From the NCBI GenBank assembly GCA_030151635.1, contig JASLDF010000027.1, forward strand, positions 1 through 15,850: DNA of 15,850 nt, read 5' to 3'. The notes under the pieces were generated by a model. It worked only from the letters and a program-made list of their open reading frames with translations, searched no databases and was not told where the DNA came from. The stretch comes from Bacteroides sp. GTDB taxonomy: Bacteria > Bacteroidota > Bacteroidia > Bacteroidales > Bacteroidaceae. Shown piece by piece: positions 1 to 7,000 of this stretch (position 1 is the stretch's first letter; each line of letters begins with the position of its first letter). The position numbers and the translations under genes are program-made.

Positions 1-30
1 AAGGAGCTATGTATGAATACATAGCTCCTT
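1..30 (-). terminator. Perfect hairpin, likely terminator of the OmpH-like gene
   Basis: Bases 1-13 and 18-30 are exact reverse complements (AAGGAGCTATGTA / TACATAGCTCCTT) around the 4-nt loop TGAA. The hairpin lies 25 nt past the stop codon of the minus-strand OmpH-like gene, where an intrinsic terminator is expected. Any U-tract on that strand would fall beyond the left edge of the window, so only the stem is seen. It could also serve a convergent plus-strand gene to the left. Confidence 0.7.
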
Positions 31-55
31 CCAATAATTCCTTAGAATAAATTAC

Positions 56-673
56 TTATTTTTTTACATTTGAATATTTAGCATTCAGTCCTGCTACGAT
101 TTCATTTGTAATATCAAGATTTTTATCAGCATATAATAAATTACTATTACCTGTATTACTGATAATCATATTGAATCCTTTTTCTTTATTATATTCCTCA
201 ATAAAAGAATTAATCGCATCATTTATTTCCAGACCATTTTTTTGATATTCTGCATCAAGCTCTTGCATCAATGAGTTTTGCAATGCTTTTACGTCTTGAT
301 CTTTCTTTTGGATACGTTTTTGTTCTTGTTCAGCACGTTCACGGCTTAAGAAAACATTGTTGTCAATTTTTCGTTGGAAATCTCTGTAATCATTTTCCAA
401 ATCTCTAAGTTTTTGATTAATGGTAAGCGACATATCTTCTTGTTTCTTCATCATCGCCTCGTTCATGTCATTCCAATAATTATATTTCATCAATAAGGAA
501 TCCATTTCAACATAAGCAATTTTATAAGAGAATGCCCCATCAGCATTAATTACGGCTGTGTTTTGTGTGTTCGTATTAGTTGCACTTCCTTCGCCTTTGC
601 ATTGCGTAAATAGTGCAACAGTTGTAAAAGCGAAAAAGGTCACTTTTAAAAGGTAACTAAATTTAAGTTTCAT
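56..673 (-). CDS. OmpH/Skp-family periplasmic chaperone, lipoprotein form
   Basis: This 205-residue protein resembles the OmpH/Skp family, trimeric periplasmic chaperones that hold unfolded outer-membrane proteins on their way to the BAM machinery. The N-terminus is a basic start, a hydrophobic stretch (about residues 7-22) and a cysteine at 25 in LFTQC, so the protein is probably a lipoprotein; Gln before the cysteine is a less usual lipobox residue. A low-complexity Asn/Thr linker (30-45) precedes the family's first strand (IAYVEMDSLL, 52-61). A long charged coiled-coil region (about 63-160) follows, then the closing strand FNMIISN (167-173). The length is near normal for Bacteroidota members once the linker is allowed for. 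A -7-like TATTTTTG lies at 690-697 (minus) with no clear -33, so the gene may be co-transcribed with the small gene upstream, 59 nt away. The family call is fairly sure; the client proteins are unknown. Confidence 0.85.
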   Translation of the reverse strand: MKLKFSYLLKVTFFAFTTVALFTQCKGEGSATNTNTQNTAVINADGAFSYKIAYVEMDSLLMKYNYWNDMNEAMMKKQEDMSLTINQKLRDLENDYRDFQRKIDNNVFLSRERAEQEQKRIQKKDQDVKALQNSLMQELDAEYQKNGLEINDAINSFIEEYNKEKGFNMIISNTGNSNLLYADKNLDITNEIVAGLNAKYSNVKK

Positions 674-732
674 GTTAAATATTTTAAATCAAAAATATGG
701 TTTTATCGTGTATTATTAAGTGCTTGCGCCTA

Positions 733-960
733 TTAATCTAAATCTTTCTCTTGAGAAGCAACAAACTCATCGTACTTATTAGTAGCACGAGAATTACGGT
801 CTTGAGACTGTGCACAGCCAACACCACACTGCTTCATCTTAGGGTTTCCACTCACATGTGTATTTGGAAACTTACCATTTTTAAGTAGCAACATTTTTAA
901 ACCCAAGAAAGCCAGGCAAAGTGCTAAAATAAACGCTGCAATAAGTATTGTTTTGAACAT
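733..960 (-). CDS. Small membrane protein with a CX3C motif, conserved hypothetical
   Basis: This 75-residue protein has one hydrophobic segment (about residues 4-26) followed by a short soluble tail. The tail contains NPKMKQCGVGCAQSQDR (39-55), with two cysteines at 45 and 49 spaced CX3C, and an acidic C-terminus. I recall similar small proteins annotated only as 'membrane or secreted protein' in Bacteroidota, with the G-N-x-x-(M/L)-x-x-x-G-(V/I)-G-C-x-x-S-x-D pattern conserved; their function is unknown to me. The paired cysteines could bind metal or form a disulfide, which is inference. The gene has a well-formed promoter of its own (984-1011) and is followed 59 nt later by the OmpH-like gene on the same strand. 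Confidence 0.75.
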   Translation of the reverse strand: MFKTILIAAFILALCLAFLGLKMLLLKNGKFPNTHVSGNPKMKQCGVGCAQSQDRNSRATNKYDEFVASQEKDLD

Positions 961-983
961 TTCTTTAATTTTTGTGTATTATA

Positions 984-1011
984 CAAATATAAGACTTTGT
1001 AAAGTATGCAA
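984..1011 (-). promoter_or_regulatory. Bacteroidota-type promoter for the small CX3C protein
   Basis: Read on the minus strand, TTG (1009-1011) is separated by 17 nt from TATATTTG (984-991). This fits the TTG-N17-23-TAnnTTTG consensus of the Bacteroidota primary sigma factor. Transcription should begin near 977-979, about 17 nt before the start codon at 960. Confidence 0.65.
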
Positions 1012-1134
1012 TACATATTAGGTGCAAAAAATTCAAAAATAGCATACTCAAACAACCTATTTAACCATAATTAGTAAACTAGGTTGTAAGTTTTCACTAT
1101 ATTAGAACAACGAAATTAAATTAAAAATATAAAT

Positions 1135-2595
1135 ATGAATATTACAGAATTAAAACCTGCAAAACTATTTCATTATTTCAATGAAATCTGCCAAGTACCT
1201 CGTCCATCTAAAAAAGAAGGTAAAATATTGGCATTCCTAATCGACTTCGCTAAGAAAAACAACTTAAGATATAAGCAAGATAAAATTGGTAACATTGTTA
1301 TTTATAAAGACGCAACACCAGGATACGAAAACTGCGAAACTACAATTCTACAATCGCATGTAGATATGGTTTGCGAAAAGAACAATGATACTGTCCATGA
1401 TTTTGATAAAGATCCAATCGTAACTATCGTTGAGGGTGATTGGTTAAAAGCTAAAGGCACAACTTTAGGTGCTGACAATGGTATTGGTGTAGCTACAGAA
1501 TTAGCTGTACTTGCAGATAATACTCTTGAACATGGTCCTATTGAGTGTCTTTTTACTGTTGATGAAGAAACAGGTTTAACTGGTGCTTTCAATCTTAGTG
1601 ACGACCTTCTATCTGGATCAATACTTATCAACTTAGATTCTGAAGATGAAGGTGAGTTATACATTGGTTGCTCTGGTGGTATTGATTCTGTAGCAGAATT
1701 TAAATACAACTTGGTAGATGTTCCTCAAGATTACTTCTTCTTCAAAGTTGACTTCAAAGGTTTAACTGGTGGACACTCGGGTGGTGATATTCATCTAGGA
1801 CTAGGTAATGCAAACAAAATATTAACTCGTTTCCTTCACCTAATCAATACAAAATATGATCTATACGTAACTTCAATTCACGGAGGTAACTTGCGTAATG
1901 CAATTGCCAGAGAAGCACATGCTGTTTGTGCAATCCCTGCACAATTCAAACACGACGTACGTGTAGATTTAAATGTATTTACTCAAGAAATCGAAGATGA
2001 ATTAGGCGTTATTGAACCAAATATGAACTTTGTTCTTGAGTCTGAAGTTGCACAAGCTAAAGCAATTGACAAAGATACAATCAACAGATTAATCAAAACT
2101 TTATATGCAGTTCCTCATGGAGTGCACGCTATGAGCCAAGACATTCCTGGACTTGTTGAAACATCAACAAACCTTGCATCTATCAAAATGAAAGAAGGAA
2201 ATATCATTCGTGTCGAAACAAGCCAAAGAAGTTCAATTCTTTCTGCAAGAGATGCAATGGCTAATACAGTTCGTGCTGCATTCGAATTAGGAGGTGCTTC
2301 AGTTAGTTTCGGCGATGGATACCCAGGTTGGAAACCAAATCCACACTCTGCTATTCTTGAAGCTAGTAAAGCCTCATATGTAAGACTATTTGGTAAACAA
2401 CCTGAAATTAAAGCAATCCATGCAGGTCTTGAATGCGGTCTATTCTTAGACAAATATCCACACCTTGACATGGTTTCATTTGGACCAACAATGCGTGGAG
2501 TTCACTCTCCAGACGAACGTCTTGAAATTCCTACTGTACAAAAATTCTGGGATCACCTAGTTGATGTACTAAAACATATTCCTGCTAAAAAATAA
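1135..2595 (+). CDS. pepD: Aminoacyl-histidine dipeptidase (peptidase M20C, carnosinase-like)
   Basis: This cytosolic zinc dipeptidase of the PepD type hydrolyses Xaa-His and other dipeptides for amino-acid recycling. At 486 residues it has the usual family length. The metal-binding and catalytic pattern of M20 peptidases is visible in order: QSHVDMVC (73-80, His75 and Asp77), TTLGADNGIGVA (109-120, bridging Asp114), DEETGLTGA (143-151, Glu144 and Glu145), NLDSEDEGELYIGCSGG (166-182, Asp168), and a late GVHSPDERLEI with His457. The lid/dimerisation domain sits in the middle, starting near LTGGHSGGDIHLGLGN (about 210-225). No residue of the set is missing, so the enzyme should be active. It starts at an ATG preceded by an AT-rich leader without a Shine-Dalgarno sequence. 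It is monocistronic, with a strong terminator immediately downstream, and I see no fully convincing promoter in 961-1134 on this strand. Confidence 0.95.
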   Translation: MNITELKPAKLFHYFNEICQVPRPSKKEGKILAFLIDFAKKNNLRYKQDKIGNIVIYKDATPGYENCETTILQSHVDMVCEKNNDTVHDFDKDPIVTIVEGDWLKAKGTTLGADNGIGVATELAVLADNTLEHGPIECLFTVDEETGLTGAFNLSDDLLSGSILINLDSEDEGELYIGCSGGIDSVAEFKYNLVDVPQDYFFFKVDFKGLTGGHSGGDIHLGLGNANKILTRFLHLINTKYDLYVTSIHGGNLRNAIAREAHAVCAIPAQFKHDVRVDLNVFTQEIEDELGVIEPNMNFVLESEVAQAKAIDKDTINRLIKTLYAVPHGVHAMSQDIPGLVETSTNLASIKMKEGNIIRVETSQRSSILSARDAMANTVRAAFELGGASVSFGDGYPGWKPNPHSAILEASKASYVRLFGKQPEIKAIHAGLECGLFLDKYPHLDMVSFGPTMRGVHSPDERLEIPTVQKFWDHLVDVLKHIPAKK

Positions 2596-2613
2596 GCAAT
2601 ATTTAGTATAAAG

Positions 2614-2647
2614 AAACGAGTTAGGCTCTACAGTCTAACTCGTTTTT
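2614..2647 (+). terminator. Intrinsic terminator of pepD
   Basis: A 14-bp stem (2614-2627 with 2632-2645, one G-T pair) encloses the loop CTAC and ends in TTTTT. It begins 18 nt after the pepD stop codon. Its A-rich left arm pairs with the T-tract, so it could also work on the opposite strand. Confidence 0.9.
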
Positions 2648-2673
2648 ATTTACCACAACCGAACCTTTATTTG

Positions 2674-3714
2674 ATGAAACTTAACCAACTACTACTGACT
2701 TTACTTCTTCTTCTTTCAACAACTAAAATCGTAGCACAAACAACTCAACCCTTCCCTATCCTATTTTGGAACGTTGAGAATCTATTCGACTGTAAACATG
2801 ATTCACTTAAGAACGATTATGACTTCCTACCCGAATCACTAAAACATTGGACTGAATATCGCTATAAAAACAAACTTAAAAAAATATCCAAAACAATTAT
2901 AGCCTCATCACAATGGGCTCCACCTGCTATTATTGGTCTATGTGAAATTGAAAATGACACAGTTATTGCACACCTTACCGAAAAGAGCTTATTAAGAAAC
3001 CTAGGTTACAAATACATCTGTACAGAATCTAAAGATAGTCGAGGTATTGATGTAACTCTTATTTATCAACCCGAACGCTTTAAACTTATAAATTACAAAG
3101 CTATTAATGTAGGACGATTACCAAATGGAAGGTTGACAAGAGACATTCTCCATGCCGAAGGAATAACGTTATCGGGTGATACACTAGATATTTACGTTGC
3201 CCATTTTCCTTCGAGGTTTGGAGGACAAAGAAAATCGGAACCCAATCGAATGCACGTTGCTGAAGTACTGCGAAAAGAGATTGACAAGATACAATTCTCA
3301 AAAAAAGGAACTGCTAAAATAATTGTCATGGGCGACTTTAATGATTACCCACAAAACAGATGTGTGCAAGAGGTTATAAAAGCCGTTGCTCCCCAAAAGC
3401 AACACATAAACACCAATCTATATCACCTGCTAGCCAAACCACGTAGAAAGAAAGAATGGGGTACCTACAAATATAAAAATGAATGGGGAGTGCTTGACCA
3501 TTTTATTGTCAATGGTAATCTTTTAAATAAAGACGCCACATTTTTCACATCAGAAGAACAAACAGAAATACTACGTATTCCTTTTTTGTTAATCAAAGAT
3601 GAAAAATATGGCGGTTTAAAACCTTTCCGAACATACAATGGCATGCACTATCTAAATGGATATAGTGATCATTTACCAATAATAAGTACATTCACAGAAG
3701 TTCTGGACTATTGA
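2674..3714 (+). CDS. Exported endonuclease/exonuclease/phosphatase-family protein
   Basis: This is a metal-dependent phosphoesterase of the DNase I/EEP fold, probably secreted or periplasmic. I place the start at ATG 2674 rather than the in-frame TTG three bases earlier; this gives 346 residues with a signal peptide (hydrophobic 6-20, likely cut after VAQ at 20-22). All EEP active-site motifs are present: FWNVENLFD (31-39, Asn33), GLCEIEND (88-95, Glu91), VAHFPSR (175-181, His177), MGDFNDYP (219-226, Asp221 and Asn223), LDHFIV (274-279) and SDHLPI (331-336, the catalytic Asp332/His333 pair). The substrate cannot be read from the sequence; related Bacteroidota proteins are mostly annotated as endonucleases. 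No promoter is obvious in the 27 nt after the pepD terminator. The stop codon (TGA, 3712-3714) directly abuts the stop of the convergent gene, with no intervening base. Confidence 0.88.
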   Translation: MKLNQLLLTLLLLLSTTKIVAQTTQPFPILFWNVENLFDCKHDSLKNDYDFLPESLKHWTEYRYKNKLKKISKTIIASSQWAPPAIIGLCEIENDTVIAHLTEKSLLRNLGYKYICTESKDSRGIDVTLIYQPERFKLINYKAINVGRLPNGRLTRDILHAEGITLSGDTLDIYVAHFPSRFGGQRKSEPNRMHVAEVLRKEIDKIQFSKKGTAKIIVMGDFNDYPQNRCVQEVIKAVAPQKQHINTNLYHLLAKPRRKKEWGTYKYKNEWGVLDHFIVNGNLLNKDATFFTSEEQTEILRIPFLLIKDEKYGGLKPFRTYNGMHYLNGYSDHLPIISTFTEVLDY

Positions 3715-5919
3715 TTAATTATTTATTTTAAAGTCGTTCAACTTCTTTTTCTCCTTCTTTTTCTGATTTTTTTGCATCACAGGCATCGGAGGCAACCTCA
3801 TAATCTCTGGAAGCAAATCCTCGTTCTTTGGAATAATAACAGGCTTCTTCACTACTGGTTCTTCCGGTTTAGAAGGTAATACAATTTCTTTAGAAGTTCG
3901 ATAGATGATTGCTGCCGACTGCGGATTAACCAATAGCTGGCCATATACATAATTAAGTCCTAATAATTGGAATTGCCCATCACGACAAACAGCAATATAC
4001 CTGCCTTCGGGAATCGTTACACGTGCAGGATTGCGGCTGCTATTTAAAACAACAATAATATCTTCCCACTCGTCACCATTTGCATTCTCCTTCAATCTAT
4101 AGGCAATTGCCAATGGGTTAGAAGTAGGAATAAATTCAAAGTGCTCTTCCAGTTGTTCTTTGGAAGACATACGAAATGCTGGATGTTCTTTTCTCAACTT
4201 AACTAGCCCAGATATATACTCATAGTAAGTCGAATTCAAAGACTTCAAAGACCAATTAATTTGATTCACAGCATCACCTTCACGTAAGGTGTTAGATAAT
4301 CCATTTTTACTTCTCAGGAACTCATCTCCACCATAGATATCCACAATTCCTTGTGAAGTCAACAAAGTTGTGTAGGCTAATTTGCTTAATCGAACCGCCT
4401 CAACATTATTAACAGCATATTTTTTTAAGTAATCATTTAAAATTAACCCTGTGTATGACGATAGTCTATTGACGGCTTGAACTGGCGAGTCGTTAAAGAT
4501 TACCTCTTCCTTATCCAAATAAGTCTGGTCTAGACCAGAATGACGCACTCCTCCAATTACTGCCATTTTCATAAATTCGACACTCTCATCGTGACGAAGT
4601 AAGAATGTTTTCTTTGATAGTGAATCCGGACGCAAATAATTCATAAAATAGATTGACTCACCACTCAAGTTAGCTATAGAGTCTAGTTTACTAACCGACT
4701 TATAAGTTGCCAATGAACTGTAATTACCTAAAATTAATGCATTACTATTTATCTTTTTAATGTGATTTGCCAATTTTTCTAAAGTGATAGGGTTGTATAA
4801 ATCAACTTTATCTAAACAAAAGCCATCAATATGATACTCGGTCATCCAATACTGAAGTGTCTCTTGAATTAATCGGCGCACAAAAGGTCTTTCTGTAGCC
4901 AAAAGATATTTATCAATACCAAACTCACGGTATCCTTTACGTTTATCTGCATCTACATAGAAGAAATAACCTGGTACAATTCGTTCAAAATTAGTTTGAA
5001 AAGCATTCAACGAAATCACAAAGTCGACATCAAGCATTACCCCAATACCCGCCTCATGCAGCTTAAAAACCATTGTTTTCAATTCTCTTATTCGAGCATA
5101 AGGATCTTTGGCATTGGTACTATAACTACCGTCGGGTACAGCATAATTTAAAGTTTCAAATCCCCAATCATACATATCGGCGGAGTGTGCAAATTTCTCA
5201 TCAATCGCCTGAAAGTCGGCAACGGGCATTAATTTTACGTGCGTTACCCCCAATTCCTTTAAATGTCCCAAAGCAGTTGGCAACTCCTCATAAGTAGCTC
5301 CATCGTGACTTAAACCAAGGTATGTGCCGTGAATACTATCAGAAACCCCACTAGTTGCACTTCTAGTAAACTCTCGAATATGCAAAGAATAGATAATTGC
5401 ATCTGTAGGTTGAGTCAATTTCACAGTTTTATCCTTGCTCCAATTTTCAGGATTTGTTTCATCCCAATTTATAATCGCAGCACGCTTACCATTCACACCA
5501 ACCGCATGTGCCATTAAACCTGGAGTATCTCCACGCCATATATCATCGTACTTTAAATTAAAAGCATAAAAGGAGCCTACCATTGATCTTTTTAAATCGA
5601 CTGACCAAACTCCTGTAGAAGAATTTTGTTCCATAGGAATCATCTCATTTGCATGACCTACTTCACCATCATCATAGATTAACAGCTTTACCTCATCGGC
5701 TTCTGGAGCCCAAATAGAAAAAAGAGTCGTGTTGGGTGTAATGATTAGTTCTTTATAATTTGAAGGAGGCATTGGATATCCCGAATAGATATCTTCTTCA
5801 TCAAAAATACCTCCGTTCCAGATTCTAACTAAGAAAACCAGCCCTAACACAGCCAATAGTGTTATGGCTGTCTTTATTTTGCGTGGCGTTATGAGCCTTC
5901 TCCTTCGTCGTCTTCTCAT
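3715..5919 (-). CDS. Membrane-anchored type I pullulanase homologue lacking GH13 catalytic residues (probable pseudoenzyme)
   Basis: This 734-residue protein follows the architecture of type I pullulanases (GH13). After an Arg-rich start and one signal-anchor helix (about 15-32) come a CBM48-like domain (about 50-165), a TIM-barrel-like domain (about 172-540) and a C-terminal beta domain (about 560-675). The tail is Pro-rich and then Lys-rich (676-734). Scaffold motifs are well kept: YSLHIREF (177-184), LKELGVTHVKLMPV (220-233), PDGSYST (262-268), ATERPFVRRLI (341-351), YHIDGF (362-367), TSQGIVDIYGGDEFLR (521-536) and LRKEHPAFR (575-583). The catalytic regions are not. Region I DVVYNH reads DVDFVI (297-302), and region II GFRFD reads GFCLD (366-370, Arg lost, Asp370 kept). 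The acid/base Glu of GEGW is Asn399, and region IV AHDN reads SYTG (488-491). Its ATG overlaps the ruvC stop (ATGA). The intact frame and length argue against a decaying pseudogene. Homology is confident; lack of hydrolase activity is inferred. Confidence 0.85.
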   Translation of the reverse strand: MRRRRRRRLITPRKIKTAITLLAVLGLVFLVRIWNGGIFDEEDIYSGYPMPPSNYKELIITPNTTLFSIWAPEADEVKLLIYDDGEVGHANEMIPMEQNSSTGVWSVDLKRSMVGSFYAFNLKYDDIWRGDTPGLMAHAVGVNGKRAAIINWDETNPENWSKDKTVKLTQPTDAIIYSLHIREFTRSATSGVSDSIHGTYLGLSHDGATYEELPTALGHLKELGVTHVKLMPVADFQAIDEKFAHSADMYDWGFETLNYAVPDGSYSTNAKDPYARIRELKTMVFKLHEAGIGVMLDVDFVISLNAFQTNFERIVPGYFFYVDADKRKGYREFGIDKYLLATERPFVRRLIQETLQYWMTEYHIDGFCLDKVDLYNPITLEKLANHIKKINSNALILGNYSSLATYKSVSKLDSIANLSGESIYFMNYLRPDSLSKKTFLLRHDESVEFMKMAVIGGVRHSGLDQTYLDKEEVIFNDSPVQAVNRLSSYTGLILNDYLKKYAVNNVEAVRLSKLAYTTLLTSQGIVDIYGGDEFLRSKNGLSNTLREGDAVNQINWSLKSLNSTYYEYISGLVKLRKEHPAFRMSSKEQLEEHFEFIPTSNPLAIAYRLKENANGDEWEDIIVVLNSSRNPARVTIPEGRYIAVCRDGQFQLLGLNYVYGQLLVNPQSAAIIYRTSKEIVLPSKPEEPVVKKPVIIPKNEDLLPEIMRLPPMPVMQKNQKKKEKKKLNDFKINN

Positions 5920-6485
5920 CGAACTATCTTCTTGGGGTTTTTTGCTACATAATCTTTCCAGCTAGAGTATCCTTTAGAAATTTCAGGACGCCCCATTTGT
6001 AGGTAATGACAATACGCTGCTGCCAATCCATCTGTAGCATCTAAAAAAGTTGGCATATCTGCTTGATTAATGTGTAGAATACGTTGCAACATACTAGCAA
6101 CTTGCTCTTTAGAAGCCGCACCCGACCCCGTTATGGCCATTTTTATTTTCAATGGTGCATACTCAGTAATAGGAATATCACGACTCAATGCTACTGCCAT
6201 TGCAATACCTTGAGCACGTCCCAATTTAAGCATTGATTGCACATTCTTTCCAAAAAAAGGAGCTTCAATCGCCACTTCATCAGGTAAGAAACTATCAATC
6301 AATCCATAAACACGTTCATGAATATGTTTTAAACGCAGATAATGAGTTGTAATTTTACGCAAATCAATCACACCCATGGCATCCATAGTTGCCTTGGTTC
6401 CATTAATTCGAAGAACGCCATAGCCCATAATTGTGGTACCAGGGTCAATGCCTAAAATAATCTTCTCGGATACAGGTTTAATCAT
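5916..6485 (-). CDS. ruvC: Crossover junction endodeoxyribonuclease RuvC
   Basis: RuvC is the dimeric resolvase that, with RuvAB, cuts Holliday junctions symmetrically during recombinational repair. At 189 residues it is normal in length. The RNase H-like catalytic residues are all present: Asp14 in LGIDPGTT (11-18), Glu74 in VAIEAPFFGKN (71-81) and the Asp149/Asp152 pair in FLDATDGLAAAYCHY (147-161). Phe77 sits where the junction-stacking aromatic is found in E. coli RuvC. A conserved GRAQG (89-93) lies before the junction-binding basic helix region. The start codon shares one base with the upstream DUF4286 stop (TAATG), and the stop overlaps the next gene's ATG by 4 nt, so the three genes are almost certainly translated from one mRNA. 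Confidence 0.95.
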   Translation of the reverse strand: MIKPVSEKIILGIDPGTTIMGYGVLRINGTKATMDAMGVIDLRKITTHYLRLKHIHERVYGLIDSFLPDEVAIEAPFFGKNVQSMLKLGRAQGIAMAVALSRDIPITEYAPLKIKMAITGSGAASKEQVASMLQRILHINQADMPTFLDATDGLAAAYCHYLQMGRPEISKGYSSWKDYVAKNPKKIVR

Positions 6486-6787
6486 TATATAACGCGCATC
6501 AATGTTTCAAAGAACATGACTTTTTCATCAAATATCTTTTTAATTTCATTTGCTTCAAAATCGCCTTGTTTAATGTGCCAACGATGTAAAAGCGTTGAGT
6601 TTTCAACCTCCCATTGTAACGTGTATGATACGTCACCCTCTTGTTGATGAGAAAGAATTTTACAAATTCTTGGATTCTTCATAGTTCCCTCCTCCAGCAC
6701 AGCAGGAATATGAACCTCTTTTAACCAAATAATAAAATTTTGCTCTAATGCTTCCTCGAAGTGATAGCTTGTATTATATATTAACAT
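6485..6787 (-). CDS. DUF4286 family protein
   Basis: This 100-residue protein begins MLIYNTSYHFEE, with a late acidic region, a pattern I recognise as DUF4286, a small Bacteroidota family with a ferredoxin-like alpha/beta pattern. No catalytic motif, signal peptide or membrane segment is visible, so it should be cytosolic. The function is unknown. It is the first gene of the minus-strand unit with ruvC and the pullulanase-like gene, overlapping ruvC by one base. A candidate -7 element TATTTTTG (6820-6827, minus strand) lies about 33 nt upstream of its ATG, without a recognisable -33 TTG at the right distance. Confidence 0.8.
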   Translation of the reverse strand: MLIYNTSYHFEEALEQNFIIWLKEVHIPAVLEEGTMKNPRICKILSHQQEGDVSYTLQWEVENSTLLHRWHIKQGDFEANEIKKIFDEKVMFFETLMRVI

Positions 6788-6819
6788 AATTGTATTCTTT
6801 ATATTGATGTTTGAACCTA

Positions 6820-6827
6820 CAAAAATA
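6820..6827 (-). promoter_or_regulatory. Possible -7 element for the DUF4286-ruvC operon
   Basis: On the minus strand the bases read TATTTTTG, matching TAnnTTTG, and would place the transcript start some 25 nt before the DUF4286 ATG. No TTG is found 17-23 nt upstream, so this is a half-match only. Confidence 0.35.
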
Positions 6828-6930
6828 GCAATTATTTAATAGATAGTCCTTATAGTGCCGTTATAATTACATAAAGGGCACTTCACATTTTATAAAATAA
6901 CGATTTTACGACAAAACATTTTAATTTCTA

Positions 6931-6963
6931 TTGCCATCAAGTTCTTAATAATGCCTATTTTTG
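6931..6963 (+). promoter_or_regulatory. Bacteroidota-type promoter for the glycosyltransferase gene
   Basis: TTG (6931-6933) is followed after 22 nt by TATTTTTG (6956-6963), a full match to the Bacteroidota consensus at the long end of its spacing. The ATG at 7001 is 37 nt beyond the -7 element, leaving a leader of about 30 nt. Confidence 0.55.
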
Positions 6964-7000
6964 TGAAGCAAAATAATACAAATAACAAGAAACTAAGATA

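Noticed and set aside
1098..1105. TATATTAG as a -7 element for pepD
   Set aside because: It departs from TAnnTTTG, and the only TTG nearby (1084-1086) is 11 nt away, too close for a promoter.
1302..1709. Long minus-strand open frame opposite pepD
   Set aside because: It lies wholly inside the strongly supported pepD gene, has no domain-like sequence and looks like a shadow; the same holds for 2115-2471 opposite pepD.
5073..5517. Plus-strand open frames opposite the pullulanase-like gene (5073-5297, 5329-5517)
   Set aside because: Compositionally odd translations nested in a clear gene on the other strand, with no promoter or family resemblance.
6848..6892. AGTGCC / GGCACT inverted pair in the gap before the glycosyltransferase gene
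   Set aside because: Only six bases per arm, with a long AT-rich spacer; this is expected by chance.
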